Positions 9,075-16,295 of a DNA stretch of 64,000 bases are shown one piece after another. A model generated the notes under the pieces. That model was given only the letters and a program-made list of their open reading frames with translations, had not been told where the DNA came from and ran no database searches. The DNA comes from an uncultured Draconibacterium sp. (GTDB taxonomy: Bacteria; Bacteroidota; Bacteroidia; Bacteroidales; Prolixibacteraceae), in the NCBI RefSeq assembly GCF_963677575.1, contig NZ_OY782038.1, positions 3,165,501 through 3,229,500 on the forward strand. The letters are read 5' to 3'. The position numbers and the translations under genes were made by a program. Positions within the stretch are counted from its first letter, which is position 1. The number at the start of each line of letters is the position of its first letter.

Positions 9075-9234
9075 GAGACTGTTTAAATTTTATTTTTTAG
9101 AAATATTATGAAGTATTTTTTACCAATTCAAGGCGGAATTGACGCAAATAGCCTTAGCTATTTAAGGAAATTTCAACGAAGAAGTAGTGAAAAAGACGAA
9201 TAATAGAATAAATGGATAATTTTTAAACAGTCTC
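9075..9234. repeat. MITE-like element with 13-14 bp terminal inverted repeats
   Basis: The ends GAGACTGTTTAAA and TTTAAACAGTCTC are perfect inverses, and TTA is present on both outer sides as a possible 3-bp target duplication. The 160-bp interior has no useful reading frame. The ends look like insertion-sequence termini, suggesting mobilisation in trans by an absent transposase. Confidence 0.7.
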
Positions 9235-9245
9235 TTATACTAAAC

Positions 9246-10523
9246 ATGCGAATTTTTAACGATTTAAATCCACAGGAAAGGCTCACTTTAAAGCTGCATT
9301 TGTTCTACTCGGGCATTGAGGGGATTGCAGCCGGCGCTTTGCTGCTTACGGAGTTCATTTTTATCAAGTCACTAAAAGGGAGCAATGTACAGCTGGCTTT
9401 TCTGTTTCAGTTTAATATGGTGGTGTTTTTGTTTGCCATGGTGGCCAACGAAATTTTACGCCGCTACACCAACCGAAAAGTTCTGCTGCGCAGTATTGCC
9501 ATCATTTCCAAACTGCCGCTGGTAGGCCTGGCCTTTTTCCCCGATGTGAGTCACCAAAAAGGACTTCCGCCAATTTACCACACCTTTTTTCTGGCTATAT
9601 TCCTGCTTTATTTTATGTCGCGCATTGTAGCTATCCCCTCGGTTAACCAGTATTTAAAAGGAAATTACCGGCACGAAAATTTTGGGCGCCTGTTTAGCTA
9701 TTCCGTTACGCTGCAAAAAGTGGCCATGCTGCTTTCTACTTTCGCCGCCGGTGTACTGCTCGACTGGAATCCCAATTCGTACAAAGTATTTTATCCCATT
9801 GTTGGCATCCTGGCTATTGTATCTATTTTTCAGCTCACCAAAATAAAGTTTGTTCAGAAAGAGGAGGTTATCGATACGCCTTTATGGAAATCGTTGCACC
9901 AGTCGTTTATACGAATTTTCCAGATCCTGAAAAATAACCGGGCATTCCGGCACCTCGAAATCGGTTTTATGCTATATGGTTTTGCCTGGATGAGCACGCA
10001 CGCCGTAATTACCATTTTTTACGAACGCGCTCTGCACCTTAATTATTCAAGTGTGGCCTTTTATAACAATGCTTTTAATATCGTTGCTATTGCCTTTTTA
10101 CCCTCTTTCGGAAAGATTATTGGCAAACGCGATCCCCGGCGCTTTAGTATTATCACTTTTGGGTCGCTGATGCTGTTTATCCTGTTTACTGCACTAACCG
10201 AGTATTACAACGGCTACACAGAAGTGTTTGGTATAAAAATTTATTACATGCTTATGGTGGCTGTTTTCTTTAACGGATTATTTATGGGAAGTATGCCCAT
10301 TTTGTGGGGCATTGGCAGCAGTTATTTTTGCCAACCCAACGAAGCTGCTGATTACCAGAGTGTACACCTGTTTTTAACCGGGCTTCGTGCTTTGATGGCC
10401 CCCGTTATTGGTATAAAATTGTACGAATGGGCCGGTTTCAGCTACACCTATGCTACAGGAGTTGTGCTGCTGGTGTTTGCGGTATTTCTGATGATCTGGT
10501 CGGAGAAGCGGGTGGCAAAATAG
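9246..10523 (+). CDS. MFS transporter
   Basis: 425 residues with about 12 hydrophobic spans, typical of the major facilitator superfamily in the inner membrane. Basic cytoplasmic loops (ANEILRRYTNRKVLLRS after span 2, and FGKIIGKRDPRRFS between spans 8 and 9) sit where the family-specific loop motifs occur. A longer central loop (KFVQKEEVIDTPLWKSLHQS) separates the two six-helix halves. Substrate cannot be assigned. The Nif11-like gene upstream raises the possibility of peptide export, but a repeat element and a MITE lie between, so co-transcription is doubtful. Confidence 0.83.
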   Translation: MRIFNDLNPQERLTLKLHLFYSGIEGIAAGALLLTEFIFIKSLKGSNVQLAFLFQFNMVVFLFAMVANEILRRYTNRKVLLRSIAIISKLPLVGLAFFPDVSHQKGLPPIYHTFFLAIFLLYFMSRIVAIPSVNQYLKGNYRHENFGRLFSYSVTLQKVAMLLSTFAAGVLLDWNPNSYKVFYPIVGILAIVSIFQLTKIKFVQKEEVIDTPLWKSLHQSFIRIFQILKNNRAFRHLEIGFMLYGFAWMSTHAVITIFYERALHLNYSSVAFYNNAFNIVAIAFLPSFGKIIGKRDPRRFSIITFGSLMLFILFTALTEYYNGYTEVFGIKIYYMLMVAVFFNGLFMGSMPILWGIGSSYFCQPNEAADYQSVHLFLTGLRALMAPVIGIKLYEWAGFSYTYATGVVLLVFAVFLMIWSEKRVAK

Positions 10524-10530
10524 AAGGAAA

Positions 10531-10692
10531 AGATTACTTCAATCGTTCCACTCTCGTAATGACATTCCCATTAAGTTGTAAACGCCGCGAACCGTAAACA
10601 ATTTTGCCCGGATGGACTTTATCATGGTCCGCTACAACAAATTCCCTATAACAATTGTCATTGCGATCCCGGTTTATCGGGAGAAGCAATCT
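10531..10692. repeat. Nested-palindrome repeat, copy C
   Basis: Left arm AGATTACTTCAATCGTTCC with TCGTAATGAC, right arm GTCATTGCGAT...GAAGCAATCT. The inner palindromes are diverged (GTCCGC retained on one side). It lies just after the MFS stop codon. Confidence 0.55.
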
Positions 10693-10791
10693 CAGTTAAT
10701 CACAACTACCAACAAAAAAGAGACATACAATGTACGCCTCTTGTTAATTCATTCTTTTAAGAAGAACTATATGCTCTGGATTGTCAATATC

Positions 10792-11541
10792 TTAATGATG
10801 TTTATCCCAGTGTCTGTGCTCATGGAATGAGTAATGTTTTTTGCCCAGATTCTTTCTGATGATGTAATAAATTTCGCGGTTGCTATACTTCGAAATTTCA
10901 ATTCCCCCATCGGTAAGGGTAGCATTGTTCAGATCATTCGGATCGATATCCTCCATTAGTTTACTAAGACTCAGCTGGATATAACTGGTAATATCTACAC
11001 TCTCTATGCCAACCTCAACGCTGTCCTTTTCGGTTTTAAACATTACGTCGTCGTCGATTTTTACTTCCACAGGTAACGTGGCAGTTCTACCGTAAAACGT
11101 TCCCGCCATATAAAATACGGGCATCTCTTGCGCATCGGCCTCTTCTCCTCTTACTGTAATTTCAATCTCGTCGTAAAATCCGGGTTGTAACACAAAATTA
11201 CCGAAAGTAAGATCGGGATTTAATAAGTCGGCAAACTGTAGTCCGCTCCATTTGTACTCAATTTCAATCGAATCGTGGTGTGTTAACTGGCTTTTTAATT
11301 CAGCTTCGAACTTAATATACGAGATCATTAAATGAACAGAGTCCCATTCCATATACATAGAGTCAATCATAGCAGATTTTAACATTGAGCCATCAACGGG
11401 TAAAGAAAAACTTTTATTTAAAGCCTCAATCTGAACACTAAGATTTGAATCACCTGTATTTTCGAAATCGGTATCCTGGCACGACCAAAGACCAATGGAG
11501 AACAAGGCAAGCAAAAAATAAACTGTAGTATGTTTTTTCAT
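10792..11541 (-). CDS. Secreted lipoprotein of unknown function
   Basis: 249 residues with a clear lipoprotein signal (MKKHTTVYFLLALFSIGLWSC, lipobox LWSC, Cys near 21). The mature part is acidic and beta-rich. A ligand- or carbohydrate-binding fold similar to DUF4382 domains is possible (LSVQIEAL, FADLLNPDLTFGNFVLQPGFYDEIEITV), but this is a loose resemblance. The last 15 residues are unusually rich in histidine (HYSFHEHRHWDKHH), suggesting a metal-binding tail. It is a single gene with repeat DNA on both sides. Function is not assignable. Confidence 0.7.
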   Translation of the reverse strand: MKKHTTVYFLLALFSIGLWSCQDTDFENTGDSNLSVQIEALNKSFSLPVDGSMLKSAMIDSMYMEWDSVHLMISYIKFEAELKSQLTHHDSIEIEYKWSGLQFADLLNPDLTFGNFVLQPGFYDEIEITVRGEEADAQEMPVFYMAGTFYGRTATLPVEVKIDDDVMFKTEKDSVEVGIESVDITSYIQLSLSKLMEDIDPNDLNNATLTDGGIEISKYSNREIYYIIRKNLGKKHYSFHEHRHWDKHH

Positions 11542-11986
11542 TAAAATTGTTTGTTTTCTAAGGTATAAGATGGAACTCCCATGATTTTAATAATATGCGT
11601 ATGTGGCAAAAATTTTGTAATGGTCGTTTCATTCGTTTAAATTGTTATTTTTTGGTAACTCATGGAACTCGCATAATCATACTCCTCCCGGTTATCCGGG
11701 ACAAGTTGTGTATAAAAAAGCTTTTTATATGCTCGTTTCATCTAATTAAAATTTTTGTCTTTCTCTATTTATTTTTGATTATGTGTTTCTATCATGAAAC
11801 AAGCACAGTGCCAATTGTCCATAAAAGTTAAAACACACATAACCAAAAGATTAGGATATGTCCACATGCCCGAAGGATTATCAAATCGAAAACGTTTTAT
11901 CATTTTGATAATTCCCTGCGATCGGAAAGTAGGGGCAAAGTATGCAAAGCCCCGAATTTTAAAGGGTGCAGGAATAGATAGAAAAG
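11542..11986. other. Intergenic region, no gene recognised
   Basis: AT-rich 445 bp between the lipoprotein start and a nested-palindrome repeat. Reading frames here have no credible composition. The phrase ACTCCCATGAT near 11575 and ACTCGCATAATC near 11665 recur loosely. Nothing else stands out. Confidence 0.45.
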
Positions 11987-12166
11987 AGACTGCTTCGTTC
12001 CCGAAAAGTCGGGACAAGCTGTTCCTCCGTGGAATGGCCAAGTGGCACAAAAACGTTAGGCCGCAGACCGTAAACAAATATGCCAAATTGATTTTGTCGT
12101 GGTCCGCGGCCTAATATTCGCGATAATCCGTGTTATTGCGATCCCTATTTATCGGGAGAAGCAATC
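11987..12166. repeat. Nested-palindrome repeat, copy D
   Basis: Left arm AGACTGCTTCGTTCC, an inner pair around GGCCGCAGACC and GGTCCGCGGCC, and right arm ATTGCGATCCC...GAAGCAATC. It ends six bases before the stop codon of the GYD-domain gene. Confidence 0.55.
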
Positions 12167-12171
12167 GCTGC

Positions 12172-12504
12172 TTACGGCAGCCAATTAACTCCAGGAGCAC
12201 GGAAGTCGCCTGTTTTTTTCGCCGCAACATCAATTTCTTCGGGTGTCATTAATACGGTGCTTTTTACGGTTACCATGCCACTTGATGCTGTCCGTAGCGC
12301 AAAGGCCGCCATGCTGGCACTGTCGGGCATATCAAATATGCCGTAAATATCGTAATCGCCAAAAGCGTAATACACACACTCAACTGTTCCGCCCAGCGAA
12401 GCCACTAATTTTTCAATTTCCGAACGCCGGCTTGAGCCTCCCTCTCTCATTAATCCGTTGATTCCTTCGCCAATGTATTTTCCACAAACCAGGTACTTTG
12501 CCAT
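12172..12504 (-). CDS. GYD domain-containing protein
   Basis: 110 residues, the full length of the small GYD family, a ferredoxin-like alpha/beta fold. The signature FGDYDIYGIFDMPD (about 48-61) is followed by AFALRTASSGMVTVKSTVLM, where family members have the conserved strand and TLRA-type helix. The biochemical role of GYD proteins is not established. The protein is cytoplasmic, with no signal peptide. The start is the ATG at 12504 (MAKYLVCGKY). Repeats flank it on both sides. Confidence 0.85.
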   Translation of the reverse strand: MAKYLVCGKYIGEGINGLMREGGSSRRSEIEKLVASLGGTVECVYYAFGDYDIYGIFDMPDSASMAAFALRTASSGMVTVKSTVLMTPEEIDVAAKKTGDFRAPGVNWLP

Positions 12505-12617
12505 ACTGTTTCGATTTAAGACACAATTGTCTGTTGTTATTTTTAAAATAACGATGAGGGCGATTTAAGGTTACGGTTGAGGTATTTTTATGCTGCTTTA
12601 ATTAATAAACAGCGCGA

Positions 12618-12826
12618 AGTCCCGAAACTTCGGGTCACGGCAGCGGCACGGTATTCATCATGGTACTTGTCATTGCGATTCATCCGTCAGCTCACGGAGA
12701 AGCAATCTACCACCCCACTGAGATTGCTTAGTCGTTCCTCCTGCCAATGACGACACGACATAAAAACAATCGGCCGCAGCCGATTGATCTATTCAACCCG
12801 GCATGATTCACTCCTGTCCGCGGCCC
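12618..12826. repeat. Two partial nested-palindrome repeats, copy E
   Basis: The right half of one copy ends at 12708 (CATTGCGATTC...GAAGCAATCT). After 12 bp a left half starts at 12721 (AGATTGCTTAGTCGTTCC) and runs to the inner arm TGTCCGCGGCC. The pair therefore looks like one complete and rearranged element. Confidence 0.5.
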
Positions 12827-12857
12827 CACCTACCCCTCGTTTGCAACAATAATTCCT

Positions 12858-12865
12858 TACATTTG
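12858..12865 (+). promoter_or_regulatory. Candidate -7 box TACATTTG
   Basis: An exact TAnnTTTG match 25 bp upstream of the ATG at 12890. A TTG lies 14 bp upstream, shorter than the usual 17-23. It supports 12890 rather than an earlier start. Confidence 0.4.
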
Positions 12866-12889
12866 AATACCAATAGAGCAATTACACCC

Positions 12890-13093
12890 ATGGAAGAAGC
12901 GAATAAAAAACCAACGGAAAACGCACCCGATAAAAAAGCAGAAAGTGACTGGATAGAACGGACAGAAGCCAAAATAGACGAGGCTGCCGAAAAAATCCAC
13001 AAAAGCGATGCCTACCGCAAAGCCGACAAAAAACTGGAAGATGCTACCAAAAAGCTTTTCCGTAAAGCGGGGCGCTTGTGGGGAAAGTTGTGA
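12890..13093 (+). CDS. Small charged helical protein of unknown function
   Basis: 67 residues, predicted to be almost entirely helix and dominated by Lys, Glu, Asp and Ala (WIERTEAKIDEAAEKIHKSD, then ADKKLEDATKKLFRKAGRLW). It has no signal peptide or membrane span. Similar short lysine/glutamate-rich helical proteins ending in a KAGKLWGK-like tail are common in Bacteroidota, and their role is unknown. The ATG at 12890 is preferred over an in-frame upstream start at 12803 because the upstream part has unlikely composition and would overlap the putative promoter. Confidence 0.65.
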   Translation: MEEANKKPTENAPDKKAESDWIERTEAKIDEAAEKIHKSDAYRKADKKLEDATKKLFRKAGRLWGKL

Positions 13094-13225
13094 TACATAA
13101 AGCCACTCTAAGCTCCGAAAATTCGGGGGTGCGGTAGCGGAGAAAATCAACATTCCGGGCCAATTTCGAAACCAAATACGCCCGTTCCCGTAACACCTCT
13201 ACTTTCAACCCAATAATTGCACAGC

Positions 13226-14179
13226 ATGAAAACAACGTTTCATTTCATCCTTATCGTTCTGGCGTTGCTTCTGACTTTTGCCTGCAACGACCAGGATCTT
13301 TCCGAAGAACCTGCACCCTTTGAACCCAATGATCTTAGCGGAAAAGTGGTATTTCAAAAGATTAGCACAAGCACACTACAAACGGCAGATGTTAATTTCA
13401 TGAACAATTCAACATCATACGATAATGCCCTGACGTACACCCGACCGGTTTGGTCGCAAGACGGGACAAATTTTGCTGCCCTTGAATTAAAATCCCCCAC
13501 TGAAACGGGTAACGAGGCTTATGTTTTTGTTGTTAAAATTGTTGACACCGAAAGTGGAAATACTACCATCCGGGAAATAGGAAGTTCTTTAAACCTCGAT
13601 TTAAACGGATGTTTATCCTGGTCGCCCGACGGTAAAACACTGGCTATGCTTTCAACTTTTTTTGACAGGATCATTTATCTCGACATTCAAACCGGAGATA
13701 CCATCCAAACCAATTTCCCAGGGCAAACATTCGGTTGGATTACCGCGCTCGACTGGCACCCGGATGGAGACATCGCAGTGAGCATTAGCTTATACCAACA
13801 ATATTCTCACGACATTGAAATATGGATGCTGGAACCTTTTACCACAAAACTGAAAAATAAAATAGCTGCTAATACTATCACCAGTTCTTATGCATTTGAA
13901 TTTATGGACTGGAATACTTCAGGATCGAAATTACTGTTGTCGCCTTCCTCATTTTACAACGATATTTATTTACTGGATGCCAACACCGGGGAATACACCA
14001 CCATTCCCAATATAAAAGGGCAGGCACCTGCGTGGTCTCCCAACGGAAATTACGTTATGTACACCGGGATTTCAGGAGTCGACGGATCTACACTTATTCC
14101 GGGGTTGTTTGTTAGCGACCTTGATGGTTCGTTTGAAAAATTATTGCTTACTGATGCCGGCTACAGCGACTGGTATTAG
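13226..14179 (+). CDS. Beta-propeller (TolB/PD40-like) lipoprotein
   Basis: 317 residues. The lipoprotein signal ends in LTFAC, with Cys near 20. The mature protein contains repeated WD40-like/PD40 blades, recognisable from recurring W-SPDG-type turns: PVWSQDGTNFAAL, SWSPDGKTLAML, DWHPDGDIAVS, DWNTSGSKLLLS and AWSPNGNYVMYT. It therefore folds as a roughly six-bladed propeller held at the periplasmic or outer membrane. Propellers of this kind bind partner proteins or envelope components; the partner is unknown. The start at 13226 was chosen because the signal peptide begins there (MKTTFHFIL). Confidence 0.8.
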   Translation: MKTTFHFILIVLALLLTFACNDQDLSEEPAPFEPNDLSGKVVFQKISTSTLQTADVNFMNNSTSYDNALTYTRPVWSQDGTNFAALELKSPTETGNEAYVFVVKIVDTESGNTTIREIGSSLNLDLNGCLSWSPDGKTLAMLSTFFDRIIYLDIQTGDTIQTNFPGQTFGWITALDWHPDGDIAVSISLYQQYSHDIEIWMLEPFTTKLKNKIAANTITSSYAFEFMDWNTSGSKLLLSPSSFYNDIYLLDANTGEYTTIPNIKGQAPAWSPNGNYVMYTGISGVDGSTLIPGLFVSDLDGSFEKLLLTDAGYSDWY

Positions 14180-14225
14180 TTTTTCCTACTGACTTATATT
14201 CTAATGCATAGTTTAACTTGAAGAT

Positions 14226-14276
14226 TTCTCCTCCTTCGAGGAGGAGTACGTCCGCCAACTGGCGGATGGGAGGTGG
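14226..14276. repeat. Double-hairpin intergenic repeat
   Basis: Two adjacent perfect stems: CTCCTCC/GGAGGAG (14228-14246) and TCCGCC/GGCGGA (14251-14266). It looks like a REP-type dispersed sequence and also sits where a terminator for the propeller lipoprotein would be expected. Confidence 0.5.
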
Positions 14277-14485
14277 TAGTATTAAAAATCAGATTTCTCC
14301 TGCTACATAACATATTGATAACTAACTGTATTTTGCATAATTTCATACTCGTTAAAAACCAAAAACCACGGTTAACCCAGAACCCTCTGAAATTACCGTA
14401 ACATTTTAACACCGACCCGTCCACATGCCACCGAGGTAGCATGTACACGCCTTGTTAAACCCTTGGCGTGCATACAAAAAAGGCC

Positions 14486-14519
14486 ACCTGCGCCGTGAGA
14501 AGCTTACAGATGGCCCGAA
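14486..14519 (+). other. Structured 5' leader hairpin before the 247-residue gene
   Basis: The arms GGCCACCTG and CAGATGGCC form a 9-bp stem with one G-U. It is preceded by a weaker CACGCC/GGCGTG hairpin around 14447-14472 and followed by an AT-rich stretch up to the ATG at 14561. It could be a terminator/attenuator or a regulatory leader. Confidence 0.4.
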
Positions 14520-14560
14520 TTATTAATTTTTCAATTAAAAATTTTTTAAACTTACAAAAA

Positions 14561-15304
14561 ATGGCAAACACAGAAGATTACAATGCCAAATTAGCCGAAA
14601 TTGAGGCTATTCCCAATGAGGAAGTAAAAGAGCCCGGTATGCCTGTTGACGTTGCGTTGCAGGAAGCCGAAAACCTGTATCACTGGAGTTTAGACGATGC
14701 CGAAGAACTGGCTGTGGTTGGAATTATCCGCACACAGATTGAAGATCTCCCCGTTCGTGCAGGTGCCTGCCGCGAGGCGCAATCCATTTGGAATAAGGAT
14801 TTCAGGTCGCAACAGGAAGCACAGGAAGAATGGGCTGTGCAGGCACCACTGGCCTACGAATTCCACGATGATCTGCTGGCCTCCATGCGCTTTGCTTACC
14901 GTAAAAACGATGCACTCTTAAGCCGCGTAAGTGCCATTGCCGATGGAGGCGGACATGCCGACATGATCCAGGACCTGAACGACATTGCTGTTTTGGGCCG
15001 CGAAAATCCCGATCCCCTTACAGCAATAGGCTTCGATCTTACCCAACTACAACGGGCTGCAGAATTGGCCGATACACTGGCCGATTTGCTGGCCGAGGCC
15101 AACGGCGACAAAGCCGATCCAAACGAATCGAAGATCATTCGCGACAAAGCCTACATACACATGAAAGAGCTGGTGGATGAAATTCGTGAAGCCGGTAAAT
15201 ATGTGTTCCGTAAAAACCCGAACCGCTTAAAAGGCTATAGTAGCGATTATTGGCGGAAACAAAACCGCAAAAAGAAAGACGATGACAGCGAAATAGCTGA
15301 ATAA
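14561..15304 (+). CDS. Orphan 247-residue helical protein
   Basis: 247 residues, cytoplasmic, strongly acidic overall with a basic C-terminal tail. Predicted mostly helical. The N-terminus has the repeated acidic phrase AKLAEIEAIPNEEVKEPGMP. The middle contains LPVRAGACREAQSIW and GGGHADMIQDLNDIAVLGRE. The end has IREAGKYVFRKNPNRLKGYS, followed by YWRKQNRKKKDDD, which could bind nucleic acid. I do not recognise a characterised domain, although similar proteins seem to recur in Bacteroidota. The ATG at 14561 is preferred over an in-frame GTG at 14468 because the GTG-derived extension crosses the leader hairpin. Directly downstream lies the phased CCTGT array, which this protein might bind; that link is only positional. 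Confidence 0.72.
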   Translation: MANTEDYNAKLAEIEAIPNEEVKEPGMPVDVALQEAENLYHWSLDDAEELAVVGIIRTQIEDLPVRAGACREAQSIWNKDFRSQQEAQEEWAVQAPLAYEFHDDLLASMRFAYRKNDALLSRVSAIADGGGHADMIQDLNDIAVLGRENPDPLTAIGFDLTQLQRAAELADTLADLLAEANGDKADPNESKIIRDKAYIHMKELVDEIREAGKYVFRKNPNRLKGYSSDYWRKQNRKKKDDDSEIAE

Positions 15305-15310
15305 CAGCAT

Positions 15311-15546
15311 CCTGTTACATTTTGGGGCGTCCTGTTAGTAAATGGGGCGCCCTGTTAGTAAATGGGGCGCCCTGTTTGTTTTTACCCCTCCCTGTACCAC
15401 TTTTGGGTCTCCCTGTTAAACAGGACGGCTAAAAAGTTAACAGGATTCATAAAAAATGGTACAGGACGACAAAAAACCCAACAGGGACACTAAAAAACCT
15501 ACAGGAAGCTATAAAAATGGTACAGGACGGGTAAAAACCTTACAGG
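15311..15546. repeat. Phased inverted array of 13 CCTGT/ACAGG sites
   Basis: CCTGT occurs at 15311, 15331, 15351, 15371, 15391 and 15412. ACAGG occurs at 15420, 15440, 15461, 15481, 15501, 15522 and 15542. Spacing is always 20 or 21 bp, two helical turns, so all sites face the same side of the helix. The halves meet at a near-palindrome CCTGTTAAACAGG (15412-15424). Most units carry a T-run 4-5 bases after CCTGT (an A-run in the inverted half), so the poly-T/A tracts are also phased and could bend DNA. The second and third units are identical over 20 bp. Non-triplet spacing rules out a coding repeat. Confidence 0.9.
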
Positions 15547-15640
15547 ATGGGGTTTTTGAGTGGTGGTTATTTGGCTTAGATAATTTTCAATTCCTTAAAC
15601 CAAGTATTGGAATCCATTTAGTAAATGAGTGCTGTTTTAC

Positions 15641-15796
15641 TTACTTATTTAGGCTTCGCATCTTTGTATTTGTGTCTTGAATAACAACTCCTTCTTCTTT
15701 CATAATTTCAAGCATTACTCTTGGAATATGATTTTTGTGTTTACCACTATGACCATAACCTATACCAAGTGCTCTGCCAATATCGGAATTTCGCAT
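15641..15796 (-). pseudogene. 51-codon gene remnant next to a REP-like element
   Basis: The segment reads MRNSDIGRALGIGYG and ends EEGVVIQDTNTKMRSLNK before a TAA at 15641. It looks like the winged-helix or HTH end of a larger protein. The frame runs straight into the palindromic element at 15806, so an upstream part was probably lost or displaced. The family is not recognised, and it may alternatively be a complete tiny protein. Confidence 0.35.
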
Positions 15797-15805
15797 TCTC
15801 TCCTG

Positions 15806-15941
15806 CCCCTCGTTTGTAACGAGGGGTAAAATATTTTTTCGTTTGTAACGACGCTTAAAAAGGTTGTAACAGGTAAATACCATAATCCCCACCTGTCGAT
15901 ACAATCGACGGAAATCCTAACCCCTCGTTGCAAACGAGGGG
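15806..15941 (-). repeat. Transposase-less RAYT/REP element, inverted copy
   Basis: Bounded by CCCCTCG/CGAGGGG hairpins at 15806-15826 and 15921-15941, with an internal GTCGAT/ATCGAC palindrome at 15895-15909. Order and orientation are the mirror image of the element at 21118-21797, and the transposase gene is missing. It separates two gene remnants. Confidence 0.65.
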
Positions 15942-15953
15942 CAGATAAGATAA

Positions 15954-16055
15954 TTAAAATTCGTAGCTGTCGAACTCATTTACATGCATTCCATTTTTGC
16001 CGGTAAACGTAATTTCAACATAACGAATGTGTTCCTTCCCCGAAGTGAACAATCC
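15954..16055 (-). pseudogene. C-terminal remnant of a larger gene
   Basis: On the minus strand a frame of about 33 codons ends RYVEITFTGKNGMHVNEFDS and stops at 15954. The pattern RYV-hxhxG-NG, then EFxxY at the very end, is typical of the last strand of discoidin/F5-8 type C domains on secreted enzymes. The rest of the gene is absent: the frame is closed upstream, and AT-rich island DNA follows. Confidence 0.4.
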
Positions 16056-16295
16056 TTAACCAACGGGAAAGGAGGATTGGTTTGTAGATGCAACTATCTG
16101 CTTACAAAGAGGAGATACAAGTAAGAGTTGAAAAATCAACACTACTCAATGGCACAATGATCTGAAATCAGTGTATAATGTGTAAATAAAGAGACTAAAA
16201 TTTTTGTAGTTATCGAAATAACATATTCGATCAATTTGGTCAAATTCCAAATGCCCTACAACTTTTAAAAAGTAATTTGGATCAAAAAAACTAAC

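Noticed and set aside
14468..14560. GTG start for the 247-residue protein
   Set aside because: The extension crosses the leader hairpins and has poor composition. An ATG at 14561 follows a typical AT-rich start region.
15311..15546. CRISPR array
   Set aside because: The repeated part is only about 5 bp plus a T-run, the orientation flips in the middle, and there is no 24-40 bp repeat with unique spacers and no cas gene.
15456..15680. 74-codon frame through the phased array
   Set aside because: It runs through the 20-21 bp repeats and changes composition at the array edge. The array period is not a multiple of three.
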